From an uncultured Selenomonadales bacterium (GTDB lineage: Bacteria; Bacillota_C; Negativicutes; Selenomonadales; Selenomonadaceae), in contig CAMYWI010000007.1 in the NCBI GenBank assembly GCA_947302675.1, positions 1 to 12,557 of the forward strand: 12,557 nt of DNA, in the 5' to 3' direction. The position numbers were made by a program, and so were the translations under genes. Below are positions 1 through 6,727 of this stretch, piece after piece. The notes under the pieces were generated by a model, which saw only the letters and a list, made by a program, of their open reading frames with translations, was not told the DNA's origin and did no database searches. Every line of letters begins with the position of its first letter. Within the stretch, counting starts at the first letter, position 1.

Positions 1-1
1 G

Positions 2-349
2 TTCGCTGAGAATTTCGACGACGCGGGCGCGAAGGCGGGCTGGTGTCTCTACAAGCTCGGTTGTCGCGGTCCGGAAACTTACAATTCTTGCGGCAACTTG
101 CGTTGGTGGCAGGGCATGAGTTATCCGATTCAATCGGGTGCGCCGTGTATCGGTTGCTCGAACGCGAATTTCTGGGACGAGGATCCGTTTACAAACCGTC
201 TGCCGCAATACGGCAAGCTCGGCGACGTTGACAAGATCGGTGCAGCTCTTGGCGTGTTGACGGCGGCGGGCGTCGCGGGTCATGCTGTCGCCAGTATCAT
301 TCAGCGCAACCAGCGCGAAAATCTGATTGACGAAGATCATCACGAATAA
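2..349 (+). CDS. [NiFe] hydrogenase small subunit, C-terminal part (5' truncated by window)
   Basis: This is the last 115 residues of the electron-transfer subunit of a membrane-bound uptake [NiFe] hydrogenase. The reading frame is open from base 2 and ends at TAA 347-349. Two cysteines in CLYKLGC match the distal [4Fe-4S] ligands. The cysteine of TYNSC and the pair in PCIGC match the three ligands of the medial [3Fe-4S] cluster, and PCIGC is followed by the usual FWD. After the iron-sulfur domain comes a glycine/alanine-rich hydrophobic stretch (IGAALGVLTAAGVAGHAV), the usual C-terminal membrane anchor, and then a charged tail. The twin-arginine signal, proximal cluster and start lie outside the window. 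The large subunit begins 15 bases downstream, so the two are cotranscribed. The family assignment is firm. Oxygen tolerance cannot be judged because the proximal cluster is not visible. Confidence 0.95.
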   Translation, partial: FAENFDDAGAKAGWCLYKLGCRGPETYNSCGNLRWWQGMSYPIQSGAPCIGCSNANFWDEDPFTNRLPQYGKLGDVDKIGAALGVLTAAGVAGHAVASIIQRNQRENLIDEDHHE

Positions 350-364
350 ACGAGGTGAAAATTT

Positions 365-2244
365 ATGCAACACGTTGTAGTTGACCCGATAACCAGAATC
401 GAAGGGCACTTGCGCGTTGAAGTTACTGTCGACGAGGCGAACGGCACAGTCACCGACGCCATTTCAAGCGGCACGGCTTGGCGCGGCTTGGAACTCGTCA
501 TGAAAGACCGCGACCCCCGCGACGCTTGGGCTTATATTCAACGCATTTGCGGCGTCTGCACGACCGCTCACGCGCTGGCGTCCGTCCGCGCAGTTGAAGA
601 CGCGCTCGGCATTGCTATTCCGCTCAACGCAAATTATATCCGCAACATCATGGCGGCAACTTTGACCGTGCAAGATCATTTGATCCATTTCTACCACTTG
701 CACGCGCTCGACTGGGTTAGCCCCGTTGAGGCACTATCTGCCGACCCAGCTAAGACGGCAGAACTTCAAGTCGCGATTCTCAATGCTTACCGCGTCGATT
801 TGAAAGTTCCGGAAGAAGTCGTGACGGAGGCTTATCCGCATGACTTCCCCGCCGCCACGCCTCAATACTTCGCGGGCATTCAAGCTAAAGTTCAAGCGAT
901 TGTTCAAAGCGGACAGCTCGGAATTTTCGCCGCGCAGTGGTGGGATCACCCCGACTATAAACTTTTGCCGCCCGAAGTTCATCTTATGGCGGTTGCTCAT
1001 TATCTTGAAATGCTCGACAAACAGCGCGAGATCATTACGCCGCACGTCGTCTTTGGCGGCAAGAACCCTCACCCGCATTACGTTGTTGGCGGTATGCCCT
1101 GCTCAATCTCGCTGACCGACGGCAACGCCCCGATTAACACCGCGCGGCTTGCAATCGTCGACCGCGCTATCAACATGGGACGCGACCTCATCAACAATTA
1201 CTATCTGCCTGACCTCGTCGCTATCGGTGTGATTTACGCTAAGGCGGGAAGAGTTGATGGCGGCGGCTTGGCTCGCGAGCGCGTTATCGCTTTTGGCGAC
1301 TATCCGCTGACAGGTTACAAGGGCACGTCGACCGGCGGCTACTTTGAAAATCTGCTTATCCGTTCAAATGGCGTCGTCGAAAACTTCGGCGCGGGCGTCG
1401 ATAAGGCTGTTTTCACGCCGCTCACTGAGGAAGATTTAAAAGCTCCCGACATTATCTCGGAAGGCATTGAGCATTCTTGGTATGAATATCCCGAAAACGC
1501 CGGCAAGAACTTGCACCCGTGGAACGGCGTCACGAAGGACAAGGCACGCCGACAATGTGGGAGACGCTCAACGAGGGCGGCAAGTATTCTTGGCTCAAAA
1601 CGCCCAAATGGAAAGGCAAGCTCTGCGAAGTTGGACCGCTCGCGCATTACATTGTTATCTACACCAAAGCCGCAAAAGGTTTGCTCCCCGAACCGACTTG
1701 GGCGGAACAAATGATGCTTAAGCAAATCGAAGTCGTCTCGACCGTGTTGGGAGTTCCCGCCGACGTGTGGTTGCCGACAATGCTCGGACGTACCGCTTGC
1801 CGTTGCCTCGACGCGCAGCTTGCCGGCGAGATAAATAAATTCTTCTTCGACAAGCTGATTGCCAACCTCAAGACTGGCGATACCTCCGTCATGAACAACG
1901 AGAAATGGGATCCTTCGACTTGGGCGACTGATTGCATGGGCGTTGGGCTTTACGAGGCTCCGCGCGGCGGCTTGAGTCATTGGGTGCACATTAAGGACGG
2001 GAAGATTTTCAACTATCAATGCATTGTCCCGACGACGTGGAATGCTTGTCCGCGCGATGACCAGGCAGGTCACGGCGCGTATGAACTCGCTATGATGACG
2101 ACGCACGTTGCCGTTCCCGACAAGCCGCTCGAAATTGCGAAGGTTATCCGTTCGTTCGACCCGTGCATGGCTTGCGCAACCCACATGTACAACGCTAAGG
2201 GGGAGAAGATTAATATCATTTCGACTGACCCCTACGGGAGGTGA
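365..2244 (+). CDS. [NiFe] hydrogenase large (catalytic) subunit, interrupted by a one-base frameshift near 1543
   Basis: This is the Ni-Fe active-site subunit of an uptake hydrogenase (H2 oxidation). The first frame starts at ATG 365 after a GAGGTG ribosome site. It holds the N-terminal Ni ligands in RICGVCTTAH (Cys62, Cys65). It stays hydrogenase-like to VTKDK (about residue 392) and then runs out of frame to a false stop at 1714. The true continuation is in the -1 frame (GTPTMWETLNEGGKYSWLK onward) and ends at TGA 2242-2244. Near the end, DPCMACATH (bases 2158-2184) supplies the second CxxC ligand pair. The His closes the mature protein, and 19 further residues match the extension removed by the maturation endopeptidase. 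Adding one G to the GG at 1543-1544 restores a single protein of about 626 residues, slightly long for the family. It is either a sequencing error or a recent mutation. Annotation as two separate genes would be wrong. Confidence 0.93.
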
Positions 2245-2250
2245 GCGGCA

Positions 2251-2949
2251 ATGGCGATTAAATCTGTCAAAGAGGTCAAGCGCAAAGAATACTATCTTTT
2301 CAGTCCGTTCCTGCGCCTTTTCCACTGGATAATGGTCGTCATGATTCTGGTGTTGTTCGGCACGGGCTTGCTTATCACAAAGCCGATGAACGTCGGCGGC
2401 GTCGAACCGTCAATGACAATGTTCTCCGTCGATTTGATTCGCGACATACATTTTCTCGCGGCGTTCATAATCTGCGCGGGCTTAATCATGCGCGTCTACG
2501 GTTTCATAATCAACAAGGGCGACAGATTGTTTCCGCGTTTTTGGGAAGGGCATTTCTATTCGGAGACAGTTGAAGTTGCGCTCCACTACATGCTTGTAAA
2601 ATCTCACCACGCGCCGTTCCTGCGTAACCCGTTGGCTCGCGGCTCCTACGCAATGCTTTACGTCTTGCTCGCGATAGAAATTCTGACGGGCTTTGCAATG
2701 TATTTAATGGCAAATCCGTCGTCGACGTTCGGAATGCTGTTTGGCTGGGTGAATACGCTCGTCGGCTCGGAAATGATGTCGCATTACATTCATCATTACG
2801 TTGCGTGGATTATAATCCTGTTCGCAATCGGGCACTTCTACATGGTCGTCCGCGCAGAATTCATGGAAGGCGAAAGCGAAGTCTCCAGTATGTTCAGCGG
2901 CAAAAAAGTTTTGGCTCACACGCCCAAAGATGCCAACGAACTCGATTGA
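2251..2949 (+). CDS. Hydrogenase cytochrome b subunit (HyaC/HydC-like)
   Basis: This is the di-heme b membrane subunit that anchors the hydrogenase and passes electrons from H2 to the quinone pool. The protein has 232 residues, normal for the family. It has four clear hydrophobic segments at about residues 25-43, 65-87, 131-153 and 178-201. Histidines at the expected helix positions are candidate heme ligands: His25 in RLFHW, His67 in RDIHF, the HYIHH group at 178-182, and His195 in IGHFY. The loop between helices 2 and 3 is long and basic. The ATG lies 6 bases after the large-subunit stop, and the GGGAGG ribosome site overlaps the end of that gene, which suggests translational coupling. No maturation protease or hyp genes follow; they must be elsewhere. 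The alternative, a generic cytochrome b561-type protein, is unlikely given the operon. Confidence 0.93.
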   Translation: MAIKSVKEVKRKEYYLFSPFLRLFHWIMVVMILVLFGTGLLITKPMNVGGVEPSMTMFSVDLIRDIHFLAAFIICAGLIMRVYGFIINKGDRLFPRFWEGHFYSETVEVALHYMLVKSHHAPFLRNPLARGSYAMLYVLLAIEILTGFAMYLMANPSSTFGMLFGWVNTLVGSEMMSHYIHHYVAWIIILFAIGHFYMVVRAEFMEGESEVSSMFSGKKVLAHTPKDANELD

Positions 2950-2952
2950 GAC

Positions 2953-2981
2953 TTGCAAAAATTTAATTTGCGGCTTATAAT
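2953..2981 (+). promoter_or_regulatory. Strong sigma-70 type promoter reading into the intergenic region
   Basis: TTGCAA (2953-2958), a 17-base spacer and a perfect TATAAT (2976-2981) begin 4 bases after the cytochrome b stop. The predicted start is near 2988. No protein gene on this strand lies before the terminator at about 3218, so the promoter seems to drive a short non-coding transcript. Confidence 0.55.
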
Positions 2982-3030
2982 AAGCACGTACGAACTTTGA
3001 AAAAATTACCCATCGTTATCACAAAGCAAA

Positions 3031-3070
3031 AACCCCCGATAAATCCGTTGGCGACAGATTATCGGGGGTT
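3031..3070 (-). terminator. Perfect 12-bp hairpin, terminator-like on the minus strand
   Basis: AACCCCCGATAA (3031-3042) pairs perfectly with TTATCGGGGGTT (3059-3070) around a 16-base loop. Read on the minus strand, the stem runs into TTTTTGCTTTG, a reasonable U tract. On the plus strand no T run follows. It could stop read-through from the minus-strand msr gene, or be a structural element of the plus-strand RNA candidate. Confidence 0.55.
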
Positions 3071-3141
3071 GCGCTATCTAAGAGCGCGATTTCGGCTCAA
3101 TCGTCGTCATCCTCGTCGAAAAGATGTTTGAGCCAATCGTA

Positions 3142-3169
3142 TATTTATCACGTACGCCAGTATTTATCA
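3142..3169. repeat. Short direct repeat TATTTATCA x2
   Basis: TATTTATCA occurs at 3142-3150 and 3161-3169, with start points 19 bases apart. The segment between them includes CGTACG, and CACGTACG also occurs at about 2984-2991, next to the predicted start of the RNA candidate. It might be a protein-binding site or chance in AT-rich DNA. Confidence 0.3.
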
Positions 3170-3191
3170 AAGGTATGTGTAAAAAAATTAT

Positions 3192-3218
3192 CCCCTCCCA
3201 ACTTGGAAGGGGTTTTTT
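3192..3218 (+). terminator. Bidirectional rho-independent terminator
   Basis: CCCCTCCCA and TGGAAGGGG (one mismatch, 3-base loop, 3192-3212) are followed directly by TTTTTTG on the plus strand. On the minus strand the same hairpin lies 7 bases after the msrAB stop and is followed by ATAATTTTTTT. It therefore likely ends both the plus-strand transcript and msrAB. The plus-strand geometry is the better one. Confidence 0.75.
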
Positions 3219-3219
3219 G

Positions 3220-4356
3220 TTACTTGTTAAAAAGGTCTAGCCAATCGCCGTAGCCTTCAGCTTTCATTTTCTCGCGGGGAATAAATCTCAGCGACGCGCT
3301 GTTAATGCAGTAGCGAATGCCGCCGAGTTCCGCAGGAGCGTCGTTGAAGATATGACCCAAATGCGAACCGCTTGCCTTCGCGCGAACTTCCGTCCGCTCC
3401 GTACCGTAGGAAAGATCTCTGCGCTCCGACAAGTATTCTTTATCAATGGGCTTGGAGAAAGCGGGCCAGCCACAACCCGAATCAAACTTATCTGTCGAGA
3501 CGAAAAGCGGTTGCCCGTTCGTCACGTCAACATAAATGCCCTCGCGAAATTCCTCGTCGTACTCATTTTTAAACGGCGGCTCGGTCGCGGCTTTCTGCGT
3601 GACTTCCCGTTGAAGTTCGCTTAGATTTTTCAAAGTCTCTTTGGTCGGCTTGCCATAAACTCTGTCGCGCGAAAAATCTTTGTTTGGAAAGTCATGAGCA
3701 ACCTTCGCCTTAGCTTGCTCGTCAATCAAATTGTGCGACACGTGGCAATAGCCGTTGGGATTTTTGAGCAGATACTCTTGATGCTCCTCCTCTGCGCGGT
3801 AGAAATTTTTAATCGGCTCGCACTCCACCACGACCGTGTTAAAAAAATCCTTTTGAAGATTTTGCAAAGACGCCTTAATAACAGGCTCGTCGGCGGGGTC
3901 GCTGAAGTAAATGCCCGTGCGATACTGAATGCCCTCGTCCTTGCCCTGATGATTAATGAACGTAGGATCAATCGACTGATAATAAACGTTCAAAATCTTG
4001 GTTAGGGGAACAATATCTGGGTCATAGATGACGTGGGCGGACTCGGCGTGCCCAGAACCTTTGCAGACTTCGCGGTAAGTGGGATTTTTGGTCAAGCCGT
4101 TGGAGTAGCCGACTTCAACGCTCGTGACGCCCTGCACATTGCGCATTAAAAATTCTGTCCCCCAAAAGCAACCGCCCGCCAAATAAATTTCTGCCTCGCC
4201 GTCAGCTTTTTGATTCTGTTGAATAATTTCTTCGGGCAAGGTCAAGTTGGGGTCTCGCGACGCGAAAATATTTTTCGGCGACAAGGCGAGATAAGTTCCG
4301 ATTGCGATAGCCACCGCGACTGCCAAAACGCTCATAAAAACTTTCCCCCTTGACAT
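3220..4356 (-). CDS. msrAB: Membrane-anchored bifunctional methionine sulfoxide reductase MsrA-MsrB
   Basis: This enzyme repairs oxidised methionine: the MsrA domain reduces the S-sulfoxide and the MsrB domain the R-sulfoxide. The product has 378 residues. Residues 7-27 are an uncleaved-looking hydrophobic anchor ([18 protein letters not shown]), so the catalytic part is probably outside the cytoplasmic membrane. MsrA spans about 55-215, with catalytic Cys63 in GCFWG and a likely resolving Cys204 in GYCHVSH. MsrB spans about 240-375, with Cys295 in SGCGWPAF and catalytic Cys350 in [11 protein letters not shown]. The CxxC zinc pairs of some MsrB proteins are absent. The start ATG at 4354-4356 follows AAGGAGG at 7 bases. 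The gene stands alone, convergent to the hydrogenase operon. Fusion in the A-B order is well known in this family; here the anchor replaces the extra thioredoxin-like domain of PilB-type proteins. Confidence 0.95.
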   Translation of the reverse strand: MSRGKVFMSVLAVAVAIAIGTYLALSPKNIFASRDPNLTLPEEIIQQNQKADGEAEIYLAGGCFWGTEFLMRNVQGVTSVEVGYSNGLTKNPTYREVCKGSGHAESAHVIYDPDIVPLTKILNVYYQSIDPTFINHQGKDEGIQYRTGIYFSDPADEPVIKASLQNLQKDFFNTVVVECEPIKNFYRAEEEHQEYLLKNPNGYCHVSHNLIDEQAKAKVAHDFPNKDFSRDRVYGKPTKETLKNLSELQREVTQKAATEPPFKNEYDEEFREGIYVDVTNGQPLFVSTDKFDSGCGWPAFSKPIDKEYLSERRDLSYGTERTEVRAKASGSHLGHIFNDAPAELGGIRYCINSASLRFIPREKMKAEGYGDWLDLFNK

Positions 4357-4377
4357 AAGAACTCCTCCTTCCTTTAG

Positions 4378-4407
4378 AATAAAAGCCCTTCAGCGTTGCG
4401 AAGAGCT
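4378..4407 (-). terminator. Hairpin with U tract between tRNA-Arg and msrAB
   Basis: On the minus strand AGCTCTTC (4407-4400) pairs with GAAGGGCT (4391-4384) around an 8-base loop and runs into TTTTATTCT. The single G-U pair forms only on the minus strand, which supports that orientation. It can end the tRNA transcript. Because a possible msrAB promoter lies just upstream, it might also act as a leader hairpin for msrAB. Confidence 0.55.
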
Positions 4408-4425
4408 TAAAAATTTTTCCTCTAT

Positions 4426-4453
4426 ATTTTATTCTCCAGTCTCTAATTTTCAG
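4426..4453 (-). promoter_or_regulatory. Possible msrAB promoter
   Basis: On the minus strand CTGAAA (4453-4448), a 16-base spacer and TAAAAT (4431-4426) lie between the tRNA 3' end and the msrAB start. The -10 matches other promoters in this window, but the -35 is weak. If used, the leader would contain the 4407-4384 hairpin before the ribosome site. Confidence 0.35.
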
Positions 4454-4456
4454 TAG

Positions 4457-4533
4457 TGGTGCGATTGGCGCGATTCGAACGCGCGACCTACTGCTTAGGA
4501 GGCAGTTGCTCTATCCTGCTGAGCTACAACCGC
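4457..4533 (-). tRNA. tRNA-Arg (anticodon CCT)
   Basis: A full cloverleaf reads on the minus strand. The acceptor stem GCGGTTG pairs with CAATCGC (one G-U), followed by discriminator A and an encoded CCA. The D arm is GCTC/GAGC. The anticodon stem ACTGC/GCAGT encloses the loop CTCCTAA, giving anticodon CCT, which decodes AGG. The T arm is GCGCG/CGCGC with loop TTCGAAT. Length is 77 bases including CCA. Confidence 0.97.
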
Positions 4534-4541
4534 GTGCACAA

Positions 4542-4570
4542 ATTTTAACATGCCGATAAATAATTTGCAA
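4542..4570 (-). promoter_or_regulatory. Promoter of tRNA-Arg
   Basis: On the minus strand TTGCAA (4570-4565), a 17-base spacer and TAAAAT (4547-4542) lie 8 bases before the first base of the mature tRNA. It is back to back with the promoter of the GH25-like gene. Confidence 0.6.
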
Positions 4571-4572
4571 GG

Positions 4573-4601
4573 TTGAAAAAGTCTTGGCGCGGTGATAAAA
4601 T
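4573..4601 (+). promoter_or_regulatory. Promoter of the GH25-like gene
   Basis: TTGAAA (4573-4578), a 17-base spacer and TAAAAT (4596-4601) precede the gene. GATAAAATTT is repeated at 4594-4603 and 4608-4617, giving a second -10-like box next to the GGAGG ribosome site at 4621-4625. Confidence 0.55.
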
Positions 4602-4632
4602 TTTGATGATAAAATTTAAAGGAGGAATTTAA

Positions 4633-5496
4633 ATGCGCGGTGTGGATGTATCAGTTTTTAATGAGGCGATTGACTGGGCGGCGTTGAAGGCGGCGGGGGT
4701 TGACTTCGCGATTTGTCGGACGGGCTACGGCAATAGCAGTTTCGACGAAACTTTTCAGCGCAACGTCGAGGAGGCGCACAAAGCCGGCTTGATTTGCGGA
4801 GCCTATCACTACTCCTACGCCTTGACGCCGAGCGATGCCGCCGCTGAGGCCGCCTTCTGCAAGGGCATTATCGAACGCGCGGGCGTTCTGTTGGAGTTGC
4901 CCGTTTGGTTTTCGATGACCGACGCCGACGAGTATAAAAAGCGTCATGGTTTCGAGTTCACCAAAAGTCACGTGACGAACATTTGCAAGGCGTTCCTTGA
5001 TAACATTGCGCCGTTGAATTGCGGCATTTACTCTAACTTGTCGTGGCTTGAGGATTTGATTGACTGGCAGTCGCTCGGCTGTCGAGTTTGGTCGGCGCAG
5101 TACAACGCGGAAGATAATTTCAAGGGTTACATGTGGCAATACACCGACGCGCTCCAAATCGGCGGGCAGACTTTCAACGGAAATATTTTGTACGATAAGA
5201 ATGCACAGCCGCAAGCAGTTCAAGGCGTCTCGGCACCTGTCGCGCCTCAGCAACCCGCCTCGCCGCAAAACGTTATTCAAAATATTTTAGCCAATGCCAG
5301 AGAAAATGCGAATCAGACTGCAACGCCGGCAACTCCCGCGACACCTGCGACGACCGCCGCGCCTGCCAAGCCGAATCAAAGCGCGATACAAAACATTCTC
5401 GCCAACGCCAGAGAAAATGCTGGCGCGAAAAAATCTGCGACCGATTCAGCGGACGATAAGATTAAAAATATTTTGTCGGGTTTCAAGCGGAAATAA
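4633..5496 (+). CDS. GH25 (Lyc) lysozyme-like protein with degenerate catalytic motif and repeated C-terminal motif
   Basis: The 287-residue protein has a GH25 muramidase fold at about residues 1-190. Visible family motifs are GVDVS (Asp5), the IDW strand, GAYHYSYA (56-63), WSAQYN and MWQYTD. In active members the strand after LPV carries an Asp-x-Glu catalytic pair. Here it reads LPVWFSMTDAD, with Ser94 and Thr96 in those places, so hydrolytic activity is doubtful; binding to cell wall without cutting is an inference. There is no signal peptide. After an Ala/Pro/Thr/Gln linker the tail carries IQNILANARENA twice (215-226 and 252-263) and a shorter IKNIL near the end, finishing in basic FKRK. 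The ATG follows GGAGG at 7 bases. The gene has its own promoter and terminator and sits beside a tRNA gene. The fold call is firm; the biological role is unknown. Confidence 0.85.
   Translation: MRGVDVSVFNEAIDWAALKAAGVDFAICRTGYGNSSFDETFQRNVEEAHKAGLICGAYHYSYALTPSDAAAEAAFCKGIIERAGVLLELPVWFSMTDADEYKKRHGFEFTKSHVTNICKAFLDNIAPLNCGIYSNLSWLEDLIDWQSLGCRVWSAQYNAEDNFKGYMWQYTDALQIGGQTFNGNILYDKNAQPQAVQGVSAPVAPQQPASPQNVIQNILANARENANQTATPATPATPATTAAPAKPNQSAIQNILANARENAGAKKSATDSADDKIKNILSGFKRK
5275..5421 (+). repeat. Two copies of a 12-residue coding repeat in the GH25-like tail
   Basis: The peptide IQNILANARENA is encoded at 5275-5310 and 5386-5421, identical in protein but with several synonymous DNA differences (ATTTTAGCC against ATTCTCGCC). 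A third, degenerate IKNIL follows near the C-terminus. Identity at protein level with synonymous drift suggests selection on the peptide. Confidence 0.8.
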
Positions 5497-5517
5497 CATT
5501 CGTAAATAAATTTTCAG

Positions 5518-5550
5518 TCGGCGTGAGTTGCGGCTCGCGTCGATTTTTTT
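5518..5550 (+). terminator. Rho-independent terminator of the GH25-like gene
   Basis: TCGGCGTGAG (5518-5527) pairs with CTCGCGTCGA (5534-5543), including two G-U pairs, around a TTGCGG loop and is followed by a T7 run. It lies 21 bases after the stop codon. Confidence 0.8.
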
Positions 5551-5557
5551 ATGCGGC

Positions 5558-5586
5558 TTGCACATTTTGAAATGGTTTTATAAAAT
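5558..5586 (+). promoter_or_regulatory. Promoter of the hisZ-phosphonate-radical SAM gene cluster
   Basis: TTGCAC (5558-5563), a 17-base spacer and TAAAAT (5581-5586) lie just upstream of the hisZ ribosome site. No other promoter-sized gap occurs before the end of the window, so this may drive the whole run of genes. Confidence 0.5.
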
Positions 5587-5612
5587 ACGGAAAAACTTTT
5601 CGGAGGTTCATG

Positions 5613-6727
5613 ATGGCAAAACTTTTGGAGACGCCTTACGGCACGCGAGACTTTTTACCGCAAGAGGCGGCGGCAAAACGCACGATAGAACAAAAAATTT
5701 TCGAGCTGTTCACGAGCTTTGGCTATGAAGAAGTCGTGACGCCGACAATGGAATACTTGGAGACGCTGACGACTTCGAGCGGGCGGGCGATTGAGTCGCA
5801 GCTGTTTAAAATGTTCGACCTCAACAACCGGACGCTGGCACTGCGCCACGAAATGACAACGCCGATTGCACGGCTGACCGTCAACCGATTAAAGGATTCG
5901 CCGTTGCCGCTGAAACTTTCATACAACACGAACGTCTTCCGTTTCCGCAAGAATCAGACGGGACGTCATTGCGAATTCTATCAAGCGGGCGTTGAGCTGT
6001 TGGGAATTTCAAACGCTTTCGCCGACGCGGAAGTTATCGCGCTCGCCGCGCAGGCTCTCAAAGTTTCGGGGCTTGAGGAGTTCAAAATCTGCTTGGGGCA
6101 AGTCGAGTTCGCCAACGGCTTAATGGAGCAGAAAAATTTGTCGCCCGAACTTCAAGCCGCGATAAAGGCGGCGATTGAGCGTCAAGACATGGTCGCGCTT
6201 GACAAGTTGCCCGTCGACGACACGCTGAAAAAAATTCCAAGACTGCAGGGCGGACGAGAAGTTTTATCGGCGGCTCAAGCTCTCGCGCAAAATGAACGTT
6301 CGCGCCGCGCCCTCGACAACTTGACGGAAATTTATCGTCTGCTTGAGATTTACGGCGTCGCCGACAAAATCATCTTCGACTTGGGCTTGATTCGCGACTT
6401 TGAATATTATACTGGCATGATTTTTGAGGCGTACGCGGCGGGCGTCGGCTACTCGCTGGCGGGCGGCGGTCGCTACGACAACATGTTGAAGGACTTCGGC
6501 GCGGCGTGTCCCGCGACGGGTTTTGCGCTGGGCATTGAGAGAATTTTATCTGCGCGGCATTATCAAGGTCTCGTCGAGAATTCGCACGTCAAAGATTTTT
6601 ATCTGGGCTACGCGGCGGGCTTTGATGAGGCGGCGATTAAAAAGTCGCTTTGACCGCGCAGAGCAAAGCCGACGCCGAAAAATCCTGCGCGGGGAAAAAT
6701 TGTGCGGAGTTAATTTATTTAGCATGA
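5613..6727 (+). CDS. hisZ: ATP phosphoribosyltransferase regulatory subunit HisZ, with a one-base frameshift near the 3' end
   Basis: HisZ is a catalytically inactive histidyl-tRNA-synthetase relative. It joins the short form of HisG to make the first enzyme of histidine synthesis and carries feedback control. The motifs are TPYGTRDFLP, the motif-2 region NVFRFRKNQTGRHCEFYQ, FEYYTGMIFE and LAGGGRYDNML. Two ATGs are in tandem (5610 and 5613); 5613 is chosen because it sits 6 bases from GGAGG instead of 3. The first frame stops at TGA 6651-6653 after AAIKKSL. The -1 frame continues with VALTAQSKADAEK and ends LIYLA at TGA 6725-6727, which looks like the normal HisZ C-terminus. Restoring one A to the A5 run at 6639-6643 joins them (about 371 residues). 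The corrected stop overlaps the next start as ATGA, which supports the correction. No hisG follows. Confidence 0.88.

Larger units (their letters stand above)
2988..3218 (+). ncRNA. Candidate structured non-coding RNA (intergenic region 2950-3219)
   Basis: This stretch has no credible protein gene but is densely structured. From a predicted start near 2988 the hairpins are: a weak CTTTG/CAAAG stem (2995-2999 with 3022-3026); a perfect 12-base-pair stem (3031-3042 with 3059-3070); GCGCT/AGCGC (3071-3075 with 3083-3087); and an imperfect 11-base-pair stem (GATT plus GGCTCAA, 3088-3100, with TTGAGCCAATC, 3128-3138). It ends in a terminator with a T6 run. The three central helices are contiguous, with no base between them. 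No tmRNA, SRP or RNase P signature was recognised. The pairings are all Watson-Crick, so the strand is not proven; the minus strand would fold in the same way. The call rests on promoter, structure and terminator together, without homology. Confidence 0.35.

Noticed and set aside
1535..1550. Programmed -1 frameshift in the hydrogenase gene
   Set aside because: No slippery heptamer is present at the junction, and such frameshifting is not known for this family.
1545..1714. C-terminal tail of the 449-residue frame of the hydrogenase large subunit
   Set aside because: After about 1543 the frame has no hydrogenase similarity and is rich in Arg and Ser. The real sequence continues in the -1 frame.
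1339..2325. Long minus-strand open frame (328 residues) opposite the hydrogenase genes
   Set aside because: It lies opposite clearly conserved hydrogenase coding sequence, spans a gene junction and shows no recognisable domain. It is a codon-bias shadow.
3124..3240. Plus-strand 38-residue frame beginning MFEPIVYLS
   Set aside because: It has no ribosome binding site, reads straight through the terminator and ends inside the antisense of msrAB.
4457..5550. tRNA-Arg as attachment site of a small integrated element carrying the GH25-like gene
   Set aside because: No integrase is present, and I saw no repeat of the tRNA 3' end elsewhere in the window.
6523..6723. Upstream extension of the HD-domain gene
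   Set aside because: The extension overlaps hisZ in another frame and has no HD-family content. ATG 6724 couples to the corrected hisZ stop.
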